NCBI RefSeq assembly: GCF_001556105.1
Contig: NZ_LSIF01000009.1
Coordinates: 1 to 64,000, forward strand
Origin: Pseudoxanthomonas mexicana
GTDB taxonomy: Bacteria; Pseudomonadota; Gammaproteobacteria; Xanthomonadales; Xanthomonadaceae
Direction: 5' to 3'
Length of the DNA: 64,000 nt
This document shows, piece after piece, positions 1 through 8,161 of this stretch. The notes under the pieces are model-generated. The model made no database searches and was not told where the DNA came from. It worked only from the letters and a program-made list of their open reading frames with translations. The stretch's first letter is position 1. Every line of letters begins with the position of its first letter. The position numbers and the translations under genes are program-made.

Positions 1-195
1 GGGCAGGGGTCGCGTAGTTTACGCGCTGCGCACGCGGCCGGAAGCCGGCCCCGATGGCGTTGATAGGGGGTATCAGGCCCGGACCGGGCCGCCGTGCTGC
101 CGATGCGTCGAACTCCGACCGGCTGCACAGATTGGAGGAAACCTTTGTTGGACAAGGACTTGGCAATCACCCGGGAATTCGGGACACTGCGCGGC

Positions 196-1092
196 ATGAG
201 GGGGACTCTGACGCTTCTGGCCGTGCTGGCCGCGCTGACCGCACTGCCGGCCAGCGCGGGCACGCTGTACAAGTGCACTGGCAACGACGGGGTCCCGAAC
301 TACGTCAGCAAGCGCGTCAGCGGCGCCAGCTGCGAAATCGTCAGCCGCTACACGCCCGACCGCAGCCGCCCGACCCAGGTTGCCTCCGTCTCCCGTCCGG
401 CCGAAGCCGTGCCGGCCATTGGTGCCGCGACCGCCCCCGCACTGTCCGACTCTGCGAGCGCCATCGTCCCGGCCGCCATGCCAACCGCGGCGCCTGCCGC
501 GACCGGTCCTCGCCGGGTGGTCAGCGGGCAGGTCTATTCCTACATCAAGGATGGCGTGCGCCACTACACCAGTGCCCGCCCGCAGGGCGGCACCCAGGTG
601 GCCAGCCTGCGCACCATCAAGTACAGCTACATCGAAACCTGCTTCGCCTGCGGCAACCCGGGCGTCGACTTCGGCCGGCTGCGCTTGAACACCTCCGCCT
701 ACGCGGCCGAGATCGCGGCTGCTTCTCGCGAATTCGGCGTGGAGGAATCCATCCTGCGCGCGATCATGCACGCCGAGTCCTCCTACAACCCGATGGCACT
801 GTCGCACGCCGGTGCGCAGGGCCTGATGCAGCTCATGCCGGCGACCGCGCGCCGGTTCGGCGTGACCGATTCGTACAACGCCGGGCAGAACATCCGCGGC
901 GGTGCGCAGTACCTGTCCTGGCTGCTGAAGCGCTTCAACGGCAACCTGACGCTGGCGGCGGCTGGTTACAACGCGGGCGAAGGCGCGGTGGATCGGCACG
1001 GCGGCGTCCCGCCGTACAAGGAAACCCAGCGCTACGTCGAGCGCGTCGCCGTCCTCGCCGACCGCTACCGGCACGCCGTCGCCGCGCGCTGA
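196..1092 (+). CDS. Secreted lytic transglycosylase (SLT domain) with DUF4124-like N-terminus
   Basis: Predicted periplasmic murein lytic transglycosylase that cleaves the MurNAc-GlcNAc bond of peptidoglycan. From the ATG at 196 the protein starts with a clear signal peptide ending near ALPASAG. A DUF4124-like segment (TLYKC) follows. The C-terminal SLT domain has the catalytic Glu in AIMHAESSYNP (about residue 194), then GLMQLMPATA and AAAGYNAGEGA, all family hallmarks. A GGAGGA at 134-139 fits the in-frame TTG codons at 145 or 148 better than the ATG at 196, so the N-terminus may be 16-17 residues longer, which would put extra residues ahead of the signal peptide. Function is well supported; the start is uncertain. 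Confidence 0.88.
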   Translation: MRGTLTLLAVLAALTALPASAGTLYKCTGNDGVPNYVSKRVSGASCEIVSRYTPDRSRPTQVASVSRPAEAVPAIGAATAPALSDSASAIVPAAMPTAAPAATGPRRVVSGQVYSYIKDGVRHYTSARPQGGTQVASLRTIKYSYIETCFACGNPGVDFGRLRLNTSAYAAEIAAASREFGVEESILRAIMHAESSYNPMALSHAGAQGLMQLMPATARRFGVTDSYNAGQNIRGGAQYLSWLLKRFNGNLTLAAAGYNAGEGAVDRHGGVPPYKETQRYVERVAVLADRYRHAVAAR

Positions 1093-1292
1093 GCCGCGGC
1101 GGGCGGGTTGATTGCCCGCACCTCTCCACTCGAGACATCAGCGACAGAGACCCGCGCGGCTCCGCCGTGCGTGCGTACGCGGCCAGTGCGCCTCAAGAAT
1201 GTTAATTGCGAACCCGATTGCGTGCGATGCAGGATGCATCGCACGGCGGCGTGTCCGGCGCTGCGGCATCGCCACAGGGACAAGGAGGTCGC

Positions 1293-2360
1293 ATGGAGAT
1301 CCGGCGAAGGCTCGAATGGTGGGGAGCAGGTGCGCGCGCCTGTGCAGGAGCGTTGGCACGCCGAAGCGCGTGTGCCTGTTTGGTCGTGGCGCTGACGGCA
1401 GGGTGCGGTGGGACGAGGGTTCTTGCACAGCCGTCTTCAGTCGCCCTCGATCCCGCGTTGGACCTGTCGATGTTGCCCAAGGGATCTTTGCCGGCGCCTG
1501 ATCCGTGGCGCCCTTACGTGGCTGAGCTTCAGTTGGGTGCGGAGCGATGCCCCGGTGTGCAGCACGATCGTGAGGCGGATGTAGGCTTCGCCGGCCTCCA
1601 TCGCCCGTGCTTCGGTTTGATGCCGCGCGCGCTGGCCGAGGTGGTGCGGGACATTCCGGTGGCCGATATCCATCTGCCAGCGGGCGTGCGCGTCAAGTAT
1701 TTGCGCCAACCCCAGCATTACCTGGCTTTGCCGGGATTCGGTCGAAAGCCGGACTTCATGGTGCATGTCAAGGCAAGTGGAACTTGGTTCGTCGTTCGTT
1801 CGTTCGAGGGCACTGTGCCGGCCGACACGGTGTACTTCGTGGAGGGGCCTTTCGATTGCATCAAGGAGGAATCGTACGAGGACGGATACGACGAACTGGA
1901 GGCAGGAAAGTGCCCGTACGCGTTCCGAAATCATAGGCTCTATCGCCGTCGCGCGGACGGGACGCTGTATGACGTCACGCGGGTACTACTGCCGAGGCCC
2001 GTCATCCGGCGGAGTGAGCGGCACAAGTACGATGCAGGCTCGCCGAGGCTCGACAGCAGCAAGCTGACCTACGCACCGACGTTACGGTGGCGCGCGAGTC
2101 CCCCAGGTGAGGAGCCTTTCCCTGTGTCTGAGTCACGTCGATACGGGAGAGTTGTTTCGTTCGAAGCACACTTTGGCTTCGCGGTGTGGAACGGCAGAGG
2201 CTTCGACGTACGCGAACGGGTCTCCGACTCGCTATGGCCAAGATACAAATGCAGTCTTGCACGGCCGGATATCAGTTGTGATGGCGCGCTGACCACAGGC
2301 AAGCGAGACGACTCTTTTCTTGACTACGACACCGAGTGGCCGGACCGGAGCAAGCCATGA
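1293..2360 (+). CDS. Predicted lipoprotein of unknown family, possible immunity partner of the next gene
   Basis: I do not recognise the family. The ATG at 1293 follows a strong AAGGAGG (1282-1288). The 355-residue product has a long n-region, a hydrophobic stretch and a lipobox LTAGC (Cys about residue 38), so it is probably lipidated and faces the periplasm. The mature part is rich in aromatic and charged residues with four or more further Cys. Its stop overlaps the start of the next gene (ATGA at 2357-2360), implying translational coupling. A lipoprotein coupled to a gene with peptidoglycan-enzyme-like motifs is the arrangement of many effector/immunity pairs. That role is inference, and 355 residues is large for an immunity protein. 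Confidence 0.7.
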   Translation: MEIRRRLEWWGAGARACAGALARRSACACLVVALTAGCGGTRVLAQPSSVALDPALDLSMLPKGSLPAPDPWRPYVAELQLGAERCPGVQHDREADVGFAGLHRPCFGLMPRALAEVVRDIPVADIHLPAGVRVKYLRQPQHYLALPGFGRKPDFMVHVKASGTWFVVRSFEGTVPADTVYFVEGPFDCIKEESYEDGYDELEAGKCPYAFRNHRLYRRRADGTLYDVTRVLLPRPVIRRSERHKYDAGSPRLDSSKLTYAPTLRWRASPPGEEPFPVSESRRYGRVVSFEAHFGFAVWNGRGFDVRERVSDSLWPRYKCSLARPDISCDGALTTGKRDDSFLDYDTEWPDRSKP

Positions 2361-3832
2361 CGAACCCGCCTATTACCGACGAGCAGGACATCGACATCCG
2401 TGCCAGTGCAGATCGGGTGATCGTGGGGTTGCAGCAGGGTCGGCAGTCAGAAGCGTTGCGTTTGCTGGAACAGGAACGGCGAGGCGAGCGTCCCGTAGTC
2501 CAGGAGGCACTGGATCGTTATGTAGCGGCGGGAGCGCATGACGCGCTTACCGGAATGCGGCGAGCGGAACTGCCCGAGCATGCCTCAACGCTGGAGCGAC
2601 TTGGCGGGGCGTTGGCGGCGCCTAGGATGCCAGCCTTCAGCCGGAGCACGGATCCGAACGTCCCCAATGAGCTGGCCCGCCTCTCCAAGACCCAGCAGTA
2701 CGACGTCTATGCCAGCATCGTGGAAGCGCGGGGCAACCAAGCGGCCTTTGACGCGTTGCGTCGCAACGATCACAGCGTGCTGCTCGGGTTGCGTCAGGAA
2801 AATTCCACGCTGGCATCCCACGATAGTCGCAGAGCCGGCACCGGCGCATACGACGACCACTTGGTGGTGCTGCATCGCGATGCGCAAGGCGAGCGCAGTC
2901 TCTATGTCGCCGACCTAGCCAACACGGAACCGACTGCACAGTACGACCATCACGCCGGCAGCAATGGGCGCCGCCTGTTTGCCGACTCGCAACGGCCGGC
3001 TCCCCTATTGGAGACGGCCGAGCGGTTTGACCAAGTCACTCGTCCGCGTCAAATCGAAGGACGCGATGCGAATGGTGATGGCATTCGCGACTTGGGGCGG
3101 CTGCAGCCTGGAACCATCGAGATGGTTGATGCCAGGCATGGTGCCGACCAACACCTCTCGTTCCGACCCAGTGCTACAGCCGTCGCGGACGGCCGGGACA
3201 TGGTTCGGCGTGATACGGATGCCGATGGTTACTTCACCACAGCCGACATCAGCGGTCTGGAAGCACTGAACAACACTTTCAAGATCCATCGTGGCGGGGA
3301 ATGGAACACCTTCTCGGCGGGGTGTCAGACTATCCATCCGGATCGCTTCGATGCATTCATGGACTTGGCCTACGCGAATTCCCAGCAGCAACGCTGGCAA
3401 TACGTCCTGACCGACACCACCACCGGTCTGTTTCGCGATGTCCGCGTCGAAGTGCAGCGCGATCAGGCCCCGCAGCGCGAAGCACACGATCCCCGACGCC
3501 TCGATGTTCCTGACGAAGAGCGTCGGCCGCCTGCCCAGCGCCCGCATGGACCGCGGGAGCATCCGCGTGACCGTCCCCAAGCATCGCAGATTCCCGTGAC
3601 GGCGGAGGACGCATACCTGGAGCGCTTCTTTGCCTCCAGCGAGCGCGGCGACCTTGCTGCACGCAGGTCCGCCACCCACGAGTACGGCTCGCTGCCGCAG
3701 GTGCAGGAGCTCGATCGGCAAGGCAGGGAGTCGCTGTCCTTTGAGCGCGCCATGGAAGCGGCGACCCGACAGGCGACGACGAGCCCTGCCATGACGCAGG
3801 ACATGCAACCTGCTCTCACACGGGGCGCATGA
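2357..3832 (+). CDS. EF-hand-like protein with YkuD-like His...Ser-Gly-Cys motif; candidate secreted peptidoglycan-acting effector
   Basis: 491 residues with no signal peptide. Two calcium-loop-like motifs are visible: DANGDGIRD (from residue 237) and DTDADGYFTTAD (286-297). They are followed by IHRGGEWNTFSAGCQTI, with His311, Ser320 and Cys323. The order His, then Ser-x-Gly-Cys, resembles the L,D-transpeptidase (YkuD) active site and the related phage-type IHxGN...GC motif, so a cysteine enzyme acting on peptidoglycan is possible. A Pro/Arg-rich linker (about 380-415) leads to a polar, Gln/Ala/Thr-rich C-terminal region that could be a secretion signal. No match to the XVIPCD signal was evident by eye. 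The gene is coupled to the upstream lipoprotein gene. Function is inferred. Confidence 0.7.
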   Translation: MTNPPITDEQDIDIRASADRVIVGLQQGRQSEALRLLEQERRGERPVVQEALDRYVAAGAHDALTGMRRAELPEHASTLERLGGALAAPRMPAFSRSTDPNVPNELARLSKTQQYDVYASIVEARGNQAAFDALRRNDHSVLLGLRQENSTLASHDSRRAGTGAYDDHLVVLHRDAQGERSLYVADLANTEPTAQYDHHAGSNGRRLFADSQRPAPLLETAERFDQVTRPRQIEGRDANGDGIRDLGRLQPGTIEMVDARHGADQHLSFRPSATAVADGRDMVRRDTDADGYFTTADISGLEALNNTFKIHRGGEWNTFSAGCQTIHPDRFDAFMDLAYANSQQQRWQYVLTDTTTGLFRDVRVEVQRDQAPQREAHDPRRLDVPDEERRPPAQRPHGPREHPRDRPQASQIPVTAEDAYLERFFASSERGDLAARRSATHEYGSLPQVQELDRQGRESLSFERAMEAATRQATTSPAMTQDMQPALTRGA

Positions 3833-3847
3833 GGAAAGGGGGAGCGT

Positions 3848-4480
3848 ATGGACGCACAGGAGGGGCGACAGACCCGGGACGTGCTGCTGGAGGTCGTGGA
3901 CACCCAGAAGCGGCAGCTCGCGCAGATGGCGCGCATGCTGGAAATCCAGCGGCAGGAGCACGAGCAGACGCGGGAGCGCGCCAGTCAGGCCCATGCATCG
4001 CTGCTGGCGGGCGCGCGCGAGTTAGGTGAGGCTGGGCAGCGACTGGCCCGGGAGGTGCTGCACGTGCTCGGGAGCGAGGGGCGACAGCGGATCGGCGAAG
4101 CCCTTGGGCAGCCCCTTGAGGATGCGAAGAAGGGCATTGATCTGGCCGCGAGGCGGATAACCCAGTCCGGCGAACTGGCGGCGAGGCAGATGGAGGGCCT
4201 TGCGCGTTCGCAACGTGCACTTGTCCGGGTGAGCCTGGTCTGGCTGGGCGTCGGAGGAGTATTTCTGTTGCTGGGGACATCCCTCTGGGCATGGCATATG
4301 GGGCGCCAGGCGCGCCAGCACAGTGTCGAGGCAGATCTGGGGGCCCGGATCGGCCAGGCCGACCTGGTAAAATGCGGTGTTGGCCTTTGCGCCAACGTCG
4401 ATATCTCCGTTCGCGGGCAAGGCGACCGCCTTCAGTATCGGCCCGTCAGGGTCAGGTCCGAAGCAGGCGAAACTCCGTAA
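3848..4480 (+). CDS. Coiled-coil protein with one transmembrane segment, unknown function
   Basis: The family is not recognised. The ATG at 3848 sits 15 nt after the previous stop, behind a purine-rich GAGGAAAGGGGGAG, so it is probably in the same operon. The 210-residue product begins with about 115 residues of Gln/Glu/Arg/Ala-rich sequence with heptad character. A single strong membrane helix follows (about 126-148), then a tail of about 60 residues with a CGVGLC pair of cysteines. This is the shape of an inner-membrane anchor with a cytoplasmic coiled coil. It could support secretion, act as a chaperone or second immunity factor, or be unrelated to the two genes before it. Confidence 0.75.
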   Translation: MDAQEGRQTRDVLLEVVDTQKRQLAQMARMLEIQRQEHEQTRERASQAHASLLAGARELGEAGQRLAREVLHVLGSEGRQRIGEALGQPLEDAKKGIDLAARRITQSGELAARQMEGLARSQRALVRVSLVWLGVGGVFLLLGTSLWAWHMGRQARQHSVEADLGARIGQADLVKCGVGLCANVDISVRGQGDRLQYRPVRVRSEAGETP

Positions 4481-4550
4481 GTCCTTGATTACGCGACTCT
4501 CGCCACCTCAGGCAGGCAGGGTGGGCGCTACAGGCGGCGGGAGCGGCGGA

Positions 4551-4580
4551 TTGTCGGCCCATTAAGGCTTCCGTTACACT
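4551..4580 (+). promoter_or_regulatory. Candidate sigma70 promoter for petABC
   Basis: TTGTCG (4551-4556), an 18-nt spacer and TACACT (4575-4580) lie 86 nt before the petA start. Both hexamers match the consensus at 4 of 6 positions. The rest of the 4481-4665 gap shows no gene. Confidence 0.5.
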
Positions 4581-4665
4581 TTGCCGTCTTTTGCGGCCCG
4601 CCCCTGTGTCTGGGGTGCGGCCTTGGCAGCCTTTTTAGCTACCTGATTGTTTTGCGGAGTGCCGG

Positions 4666-5277
4666 ATGGCCATCGATGGGGTCAATGGGCCTGTGAATAC
4701 GGGCCGACGCCGGTTCCTGACTGCAACCACCGCGGTGGTGGGTGCAGTGGGTGCCGGTATTGCAGCAGTACCTTTTATCAAGTCGTGGAATCCGAGCGCA
4801 CGGGCCAAGCTGGCCGGTGCCCCGGTGACCGCCGACATCACGGGATTGCAGGAAGGCCAGCGCCTGGTGCTGGAATGGCGCGGCCAGCCTATCTGGATCG
4901 TCAAGCGCTCCAAGGCGATTCTGGATGCGTTGCCGACGCTGGATGGCAACCTGCGTGACCCGCAGTCCGCCAACAAGGACCAGCAGCCGTCCTACATCAC
5001 CGGTGAACTCCGTTCGGTCAAACCCGAGATATCGGTGCTGGTCGGCCTGTGCACCCACCTGGGCTGCTCGCCGGAAATGGCGGCCGAGATCAAGCCCGAG
5101 CCGTACGATCCGGACTGGAAGGGCGGCTACTTCTGCCCCTGCCACAAGTCGCGCTTCGATATGGCCGGACGGGTGTTCCAGGGCGTGCCCGCACCGACCA
5201 ACCTGGTGGTGCCGCCGCACTTCTACCAGGACGACAACACCATCGTGATCGGCCTCGATCCGCAAGGGGGCGCGTAA
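4666..5277 (+). CDS. petA: Ubiquinol-cytochrome c reductase Rieske iron-sulfur subunit
   Basis: Rieske subunit of the cytochrome bc1 complex; it takes the first electron from ubiquinol and passes it to cytochrome c1. It starts with a twin-arginine-type signal anchor (RRRFLTATTAVVG), as expected for a cofactor-bearing protein exported folded. The 2Fe-2S ligands are in CTHLGC (Cys129, His131) and CPCHKS (Cys157, His160), with the two extra cysteines of the stabilising disulfide. 203 residues, normal for the bacterial subunit. First gene of the petABC operon, 3 nt before petB. Confidence 0.96.
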   Translation: MAIDGVNGPVNTGRRRFLTATTAVVGAVGAGIAAVPFIKSWNPSARAKLAGAPVTADITGLQEGQRLVLEWRGQPIWIVKRSKAILDALPTLDGNLRDPQSANKDQQPSYITGELRSVKPEISVLVGLCTHLGCSPEMAAEIKPEPYDPDWKGGYFCPCHKSRFDMAGRVFQGVPAPTNLVVPPHFYQDDNTIVIGLDPQGGA

Positions 5278-5280
5278 GCC

Positions 5281-6540
5281 ATGGCGAACATCATTACCCG
5301 CACCGCTGAGGGCGTGGTCGACTGGTTCAATGCGCGCGCGCCAGGCTTCATGCCCGTGTACCGCAAGCACATGAGCGAGTACTACGCGCCCAAGAACTTC
5401 AACATCTGGTACATCTTCGGCGTGCTGTCGATCGTGGTGCTGGTCAACCAGATCCTGACCGGCATCTTCCTGACGATGCACTTCAAGCCGAGCGCGGCGG
5501 AAGCCTTCGCCTCGGTCGAATACATCATGCGTGACGTGGAGTGGGGCTGGCTGATCCGCTACATGCACAGCACCGGCGCCTCGCTGTTCTTCATCGTCGT
5601 CTACATCCACATGTTCCGCGGCCTGATGTACGGCTCGTACCAGAAGCCGCGCGAGCTGGTGTGGATCCTCGGCATGCTGATCTACCTGGTGTTGATGGCC
5701 GAAGCCTTCCTGGGCTATGTGCTGCCATGGGGCCAGATGTCGTTCTGGGGCGCCAAGGTCATCATCTCGCTGTTCGGTGCCGTCCCGGTGATCGGCAACG
5801 GCCTGACCGAGTGGATCATGGGCGACTACCTGCCCGGCGATGCCACGCTGAACCGCTTCTTCGCGCTGCACGTCATCGCGCTGCCGCTGGTGCTGCTGCT
5901 GCTGGTGGTGCTGCACATCTTCGCGCTGCACGAGGTCGGTTCGAACAACCCCGACGGCGTCGAGATCAAGAAGGGCCCGAAGGGCAACCGCTGGTCGCCG
6001 ACCGCACCCGCCGACGGCGTGCCGTTCCACCCGTACTACACGGTCAAGGATGGCTTCTACGTCGGCGGCTTCCTGATCTTCGCAGCCTTCATCGTGTTCT
6101 TCGCGCCGGCCATGGGCGGCTGGTTCCTCGAGCACGACAACTTCTCCGAGGCCAATCGTCTGGTCACGCCCGAGCACATCAAGCCGGTGTGGTACTACAC
6201 GCCGTACTACGCGATGTTGCGCGTGGTGCCCAACAAACTGGGTGGCGTGCTGGTGATGTTCGGCGCGATCGCGATCCTGTTCCTCGTGCCCTGGCTGGAC
6301 CGCGCGAAGGTGAAGTCCTACCGGTACCGCGGCGTGCTGTCCAAGGTGTTGCTGGGCCTGTTCGCGATCTGCTTCGTCTGGTTGGGCAAGATCGGTGCCG
6401 GCCCCGGTACGGACCCGGTGGAGACCATCATCGGTCGCTTCCTCACCGCCTTCTACTTCCTGTTCTTCTTGACCATGCCGATCTGGACCAGGATCGACAA
6501 GACCAAGCCAGTGCCCGACCGGGTGACGACGCATGACTAA
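5281..6540 (+). CDS. petB: Cytochrome b subunit of the bc1 complex
   Basis: Membrane core of the bc1 complex, carrying both b hemes and the Qo and Qi quinone sites. 419 residues with eight or so hydrophobic segments. The first heme-ligand helix includes RYMHSTGASLFF and YIHMF, and the second pair lies in FALHVIALP and LHIFALHE. The Qo-site motif reads PVWY (codons from about 6184), not the mitochondrial PEWY. Its end overlaps petC by 8 nt (petC ATG at 6533), so the two are translationally coupled. Confidence 0.97.
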   Translation: MANIITRTAEGVVDWFNARAPGFMPVYRKHMSEYYAPKNFNIWYIFGVLSIVVLVNQILTGIFLTMHFKPSAAEAFASVEYIMRDVEWGWLIRYMHSTGASLFFIVVYIHMFRGLMYGSYQKPRELVWILGMLIYLVLMAEAFLGYVLPWGQMSFWGAKVIISLFGAVPVIGNGLTEWIMGDYLPGDATLNRFFALHVIALPLVLLLLVVLHIFALHEVGSNNPDGVEIKKGPKGNRWSPTAPADGVPFHPYYTVKDGFYVGGFLIFAAFIVFFAPAMGGWFLEHDNFSEANRLVTPEHIKPVWYYTPYYAMLRVVPNKLGGVLVMFGAIAILFLVPWLDRAKVKSYRYRGVLSKVLLGLFAICFVWLGKIGAGPGTDPVETIIGRFLTAFYFLFFLTMPIWTRIDKTKPVPDRVTTHD

Positions 6541-7279
6541 GATTTTCGCCTCTCGCCTAGCTGTCTTCGCCAGCGGGTTGCTGATTTCCTTCTCCGTGTT
6601 CGCCGCTGCCGGCGGAGAGAAGCTGCAGGCCGGCAACGACCTCAGCGACCGCGCCTCCCTGCAGCGCGGCGCCCAGCTGTACATGAACTATTGCGCCGGC
6701 TGCCACTCGCTGAAGTACATGCGCTACTCGCGCATGGCCGAGGATCTTGGCCTGACCGAAGACGAGGTGATGAAGAACCTCAATTTCACCGGCGCCAAGT
6801 TCGGCGAGCAGATCCAGGTGTCCATGCCCCATGATCCGGCCACCAAGTGGTTCGGAAAGATGCCGCCGGACCTGAGCGTGATCTCCCGCGTGCGCGGCAG
6901 CGACTGGATCTATACGTACCTGAAGTCGTTCTACCTCGACGAGTCGCGCCCGCTGGGCTGGAACAACAAGTTGTTCCCGAACGCGTCGATGCCCAATCCG
7001 CTATGGGAACTGCAGGGCCTGCAGCACGCCGAGTTCGGGCAGCCGGATGCGGCGACCGGCGAGCGCCAGGTGGAAAGCCTCAAGGTCACGCAGGCCGGCC
7101 GCCAGGACGCGCAGGCGTTCGACCAGACCGCGCGCGACATCACCAACTTCCTGGAGTATGTCGGCGAGCCGGCGGCCCTGAAGCGGCAGAGCATCGGTGT
7201 GTGGGTGATCCTGTTCCTGTCGGCGCTGACGTTCCTTGCTTACCTGCTGAAGCAGGAGTACTGGAAGGACGTCCACTAA
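6533..7279 (+). CDS. petC: Cytochrome c1 subunit of the bc1 complex
   Basis: Membrane-anchored c-type cytochrome that receives the electron from the Rieske centre and donates it to soluble cytochrome c. It has an N-terminal signal peptide (FASGLLISFSVFAAAG) and the heme-attachment motif CAGCH (Cys54, Cys57, His58). The distal Met is likely in a KMPPDLS or later Met-containing segment. A C-terminal anchor helix (VWVILFLSALTFLAYLL) precedes a short positive tail. Last gene of the operon; a terminator follows at 7339-7365. 248 residues. Confidence 0.96.
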   Translation: MTKIFASRLAVFASGLLISFSVFAAAGGEKLQAGNDLSDRASLQRGAQLYMNYCAGCHSLKYMRYSRMAEDLGLTEDEVMKNLNFTGAKFGEQIQVSMPHDPATKWFGKMPPDLSVISRVRGSDWIYTYLKSFYLDESRPLGWNNKLFPNASMPNPLWELQGLQHAEFGQPDAATGERQVESLKVTQAGRQDAQAFDQTARDITNFLEYVGEPAALKRQSIGVWVILFLSALTFLAYLLKQEYWKDVH

Positions 7280-7338
7280 ACGGCGTTGCGTGTCCGACGC
7301 CCCGGGGCAGGCGGCAACGCCTGCACCGGCGAGTGAGA

Positions 7339-7365
7339 GGCCAAGCCTGGGTTGCTTGGCTTTTT
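7339..7365 (+). terminator. Rho-independent terminator after petABC
   Basis: GCCAAGC (7340-7346), a 7-nt loop, GCTTGGC (7354-7360), then TTTTT. It separates petABC from sspA. The rest of the 183-nt gap (7280-7462) shows no gene. Confidence 0.85.
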
Positions 7366-7462
7366 CCGGCAGGGATTGCACACTCGGGGACCGTGGCGAC
7401 CGTCAGCAAGGGGCTGGCGGCGTCGGTGCGATCGGCGGATTCCGATCGTCGGAGAGCCGTGA

Positions 7463-8098
7463 ATGGCTGCGAGCCAACGTATGCGCAATACACTGACGTT
7501 GTTTTCCTCCACCGATGACGTGCTTTGCCACCGCGTGCGACTGGTACTCGCCGCCAAGGGCGTGAGTTACGACCTGGTACCGGTGGATCCGCAGAACCCG
7601 CCCGAAGATCTGATCGACCTGAATCCCTACCATTCCGTGCCCACCCTGGTGGAGCGCGATCTGGTGCTGTATGCGGCTTCCGTCGTCAGTGAGTATCTGG
7701 ACGAGCGCTATCCGCATCCGCCGCTGATGCCGGTGGATCCGCTGTCGCGCGCTCGCCTGCGCCTGGCCATGCTGCGCATCGAGCACGACTGGGTGCCGCA
7801 GGTACAGGCGATCCAACTGGGCAACAAGCAGCAGGCCGAAGCCGGCCGCAAGCGCCTGAAGGAACTGCTGACCGCGTCGGTGCCGCTGTTCAAGGCGAGC
7901 AAGTTCTTCCTGAATCCCGAGATGAGCCTGGCCGATTGCGCGATGGCGCCGATCATCTGGCGCCTGCCGTCGCTGGACGTGCCGCTGCCCAAGGATGGCA
8001 AGACGATCGAGGATTACGGCAACCGCATTTTCCGCCACCCCGGCTTCCTGCGCAGCCTGACGGATGCGGAGAAGAAGCTGCGCGAGATCCCGAGCTGA
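7463..8098 (+). CDS. sspA: Stringent starvation protein A (glutathione S-transferase fold)
   Basis: RNA-polymerase-associated regulator with a GST fold, known in gammaproteobacteria for stress and acid-tolerance gene control. The N-terminal thioredoxin-like domain has FSSTDDVLCHRVRLVLAAKG and the cis-Pro region HSVPTL. The C-terminal helical domain ends near EKKLREIPS. 211 residues, the usual length. The ATG at 7463 has GGAGAG upstream; an internal ATG at 7481 is the alternative start. It sits between petABC and sspB, the conserved order in this group, so SspA is preferred over a generic GST. Confidence 0.9.
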   Translation: MAASQRMRNTLTLFSSTDDVLCHRVRLVLAAKGVSYDLVPVDPQNPPEDLIDLNPYHSVPTLVERDLVLYAASVVSEYLDERYPHPPLMPVDPLSRARLRLAMLRIEHDWVPQVQAIQLGNKQQAEAGRKRLKELLTASVPLFKASKFFLNPEMSLADCAMAPIIWRLPSLDVPLPKDGKTIEDYGNRIFRHPGFLRSLTDAEKKLREIPS

Positions 8099-8161
8099 CG
8101 GGTCGCAGACTGACGCCGGGTCGAGCGCGATACCGCGACGCGACCGACGCCGAGAAGTGAA

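Noticed and set aside
3500..3832. XVIPCD-type T4SS signal at the end of the effector-like protein
   Set aside because: The C-terminal region is polar and Gln/Ala/Thr rich but lacks the conserved motifs I know from the XVIPCD family, so I did not call it.
4639..6684. Long minus-strand open frame antisense to petAB
   Set aside because: Composition (His/Gln/Arg rich) is a shadow of the GC-rich petA/petB codons; the plus strand has clear conserved motifs.
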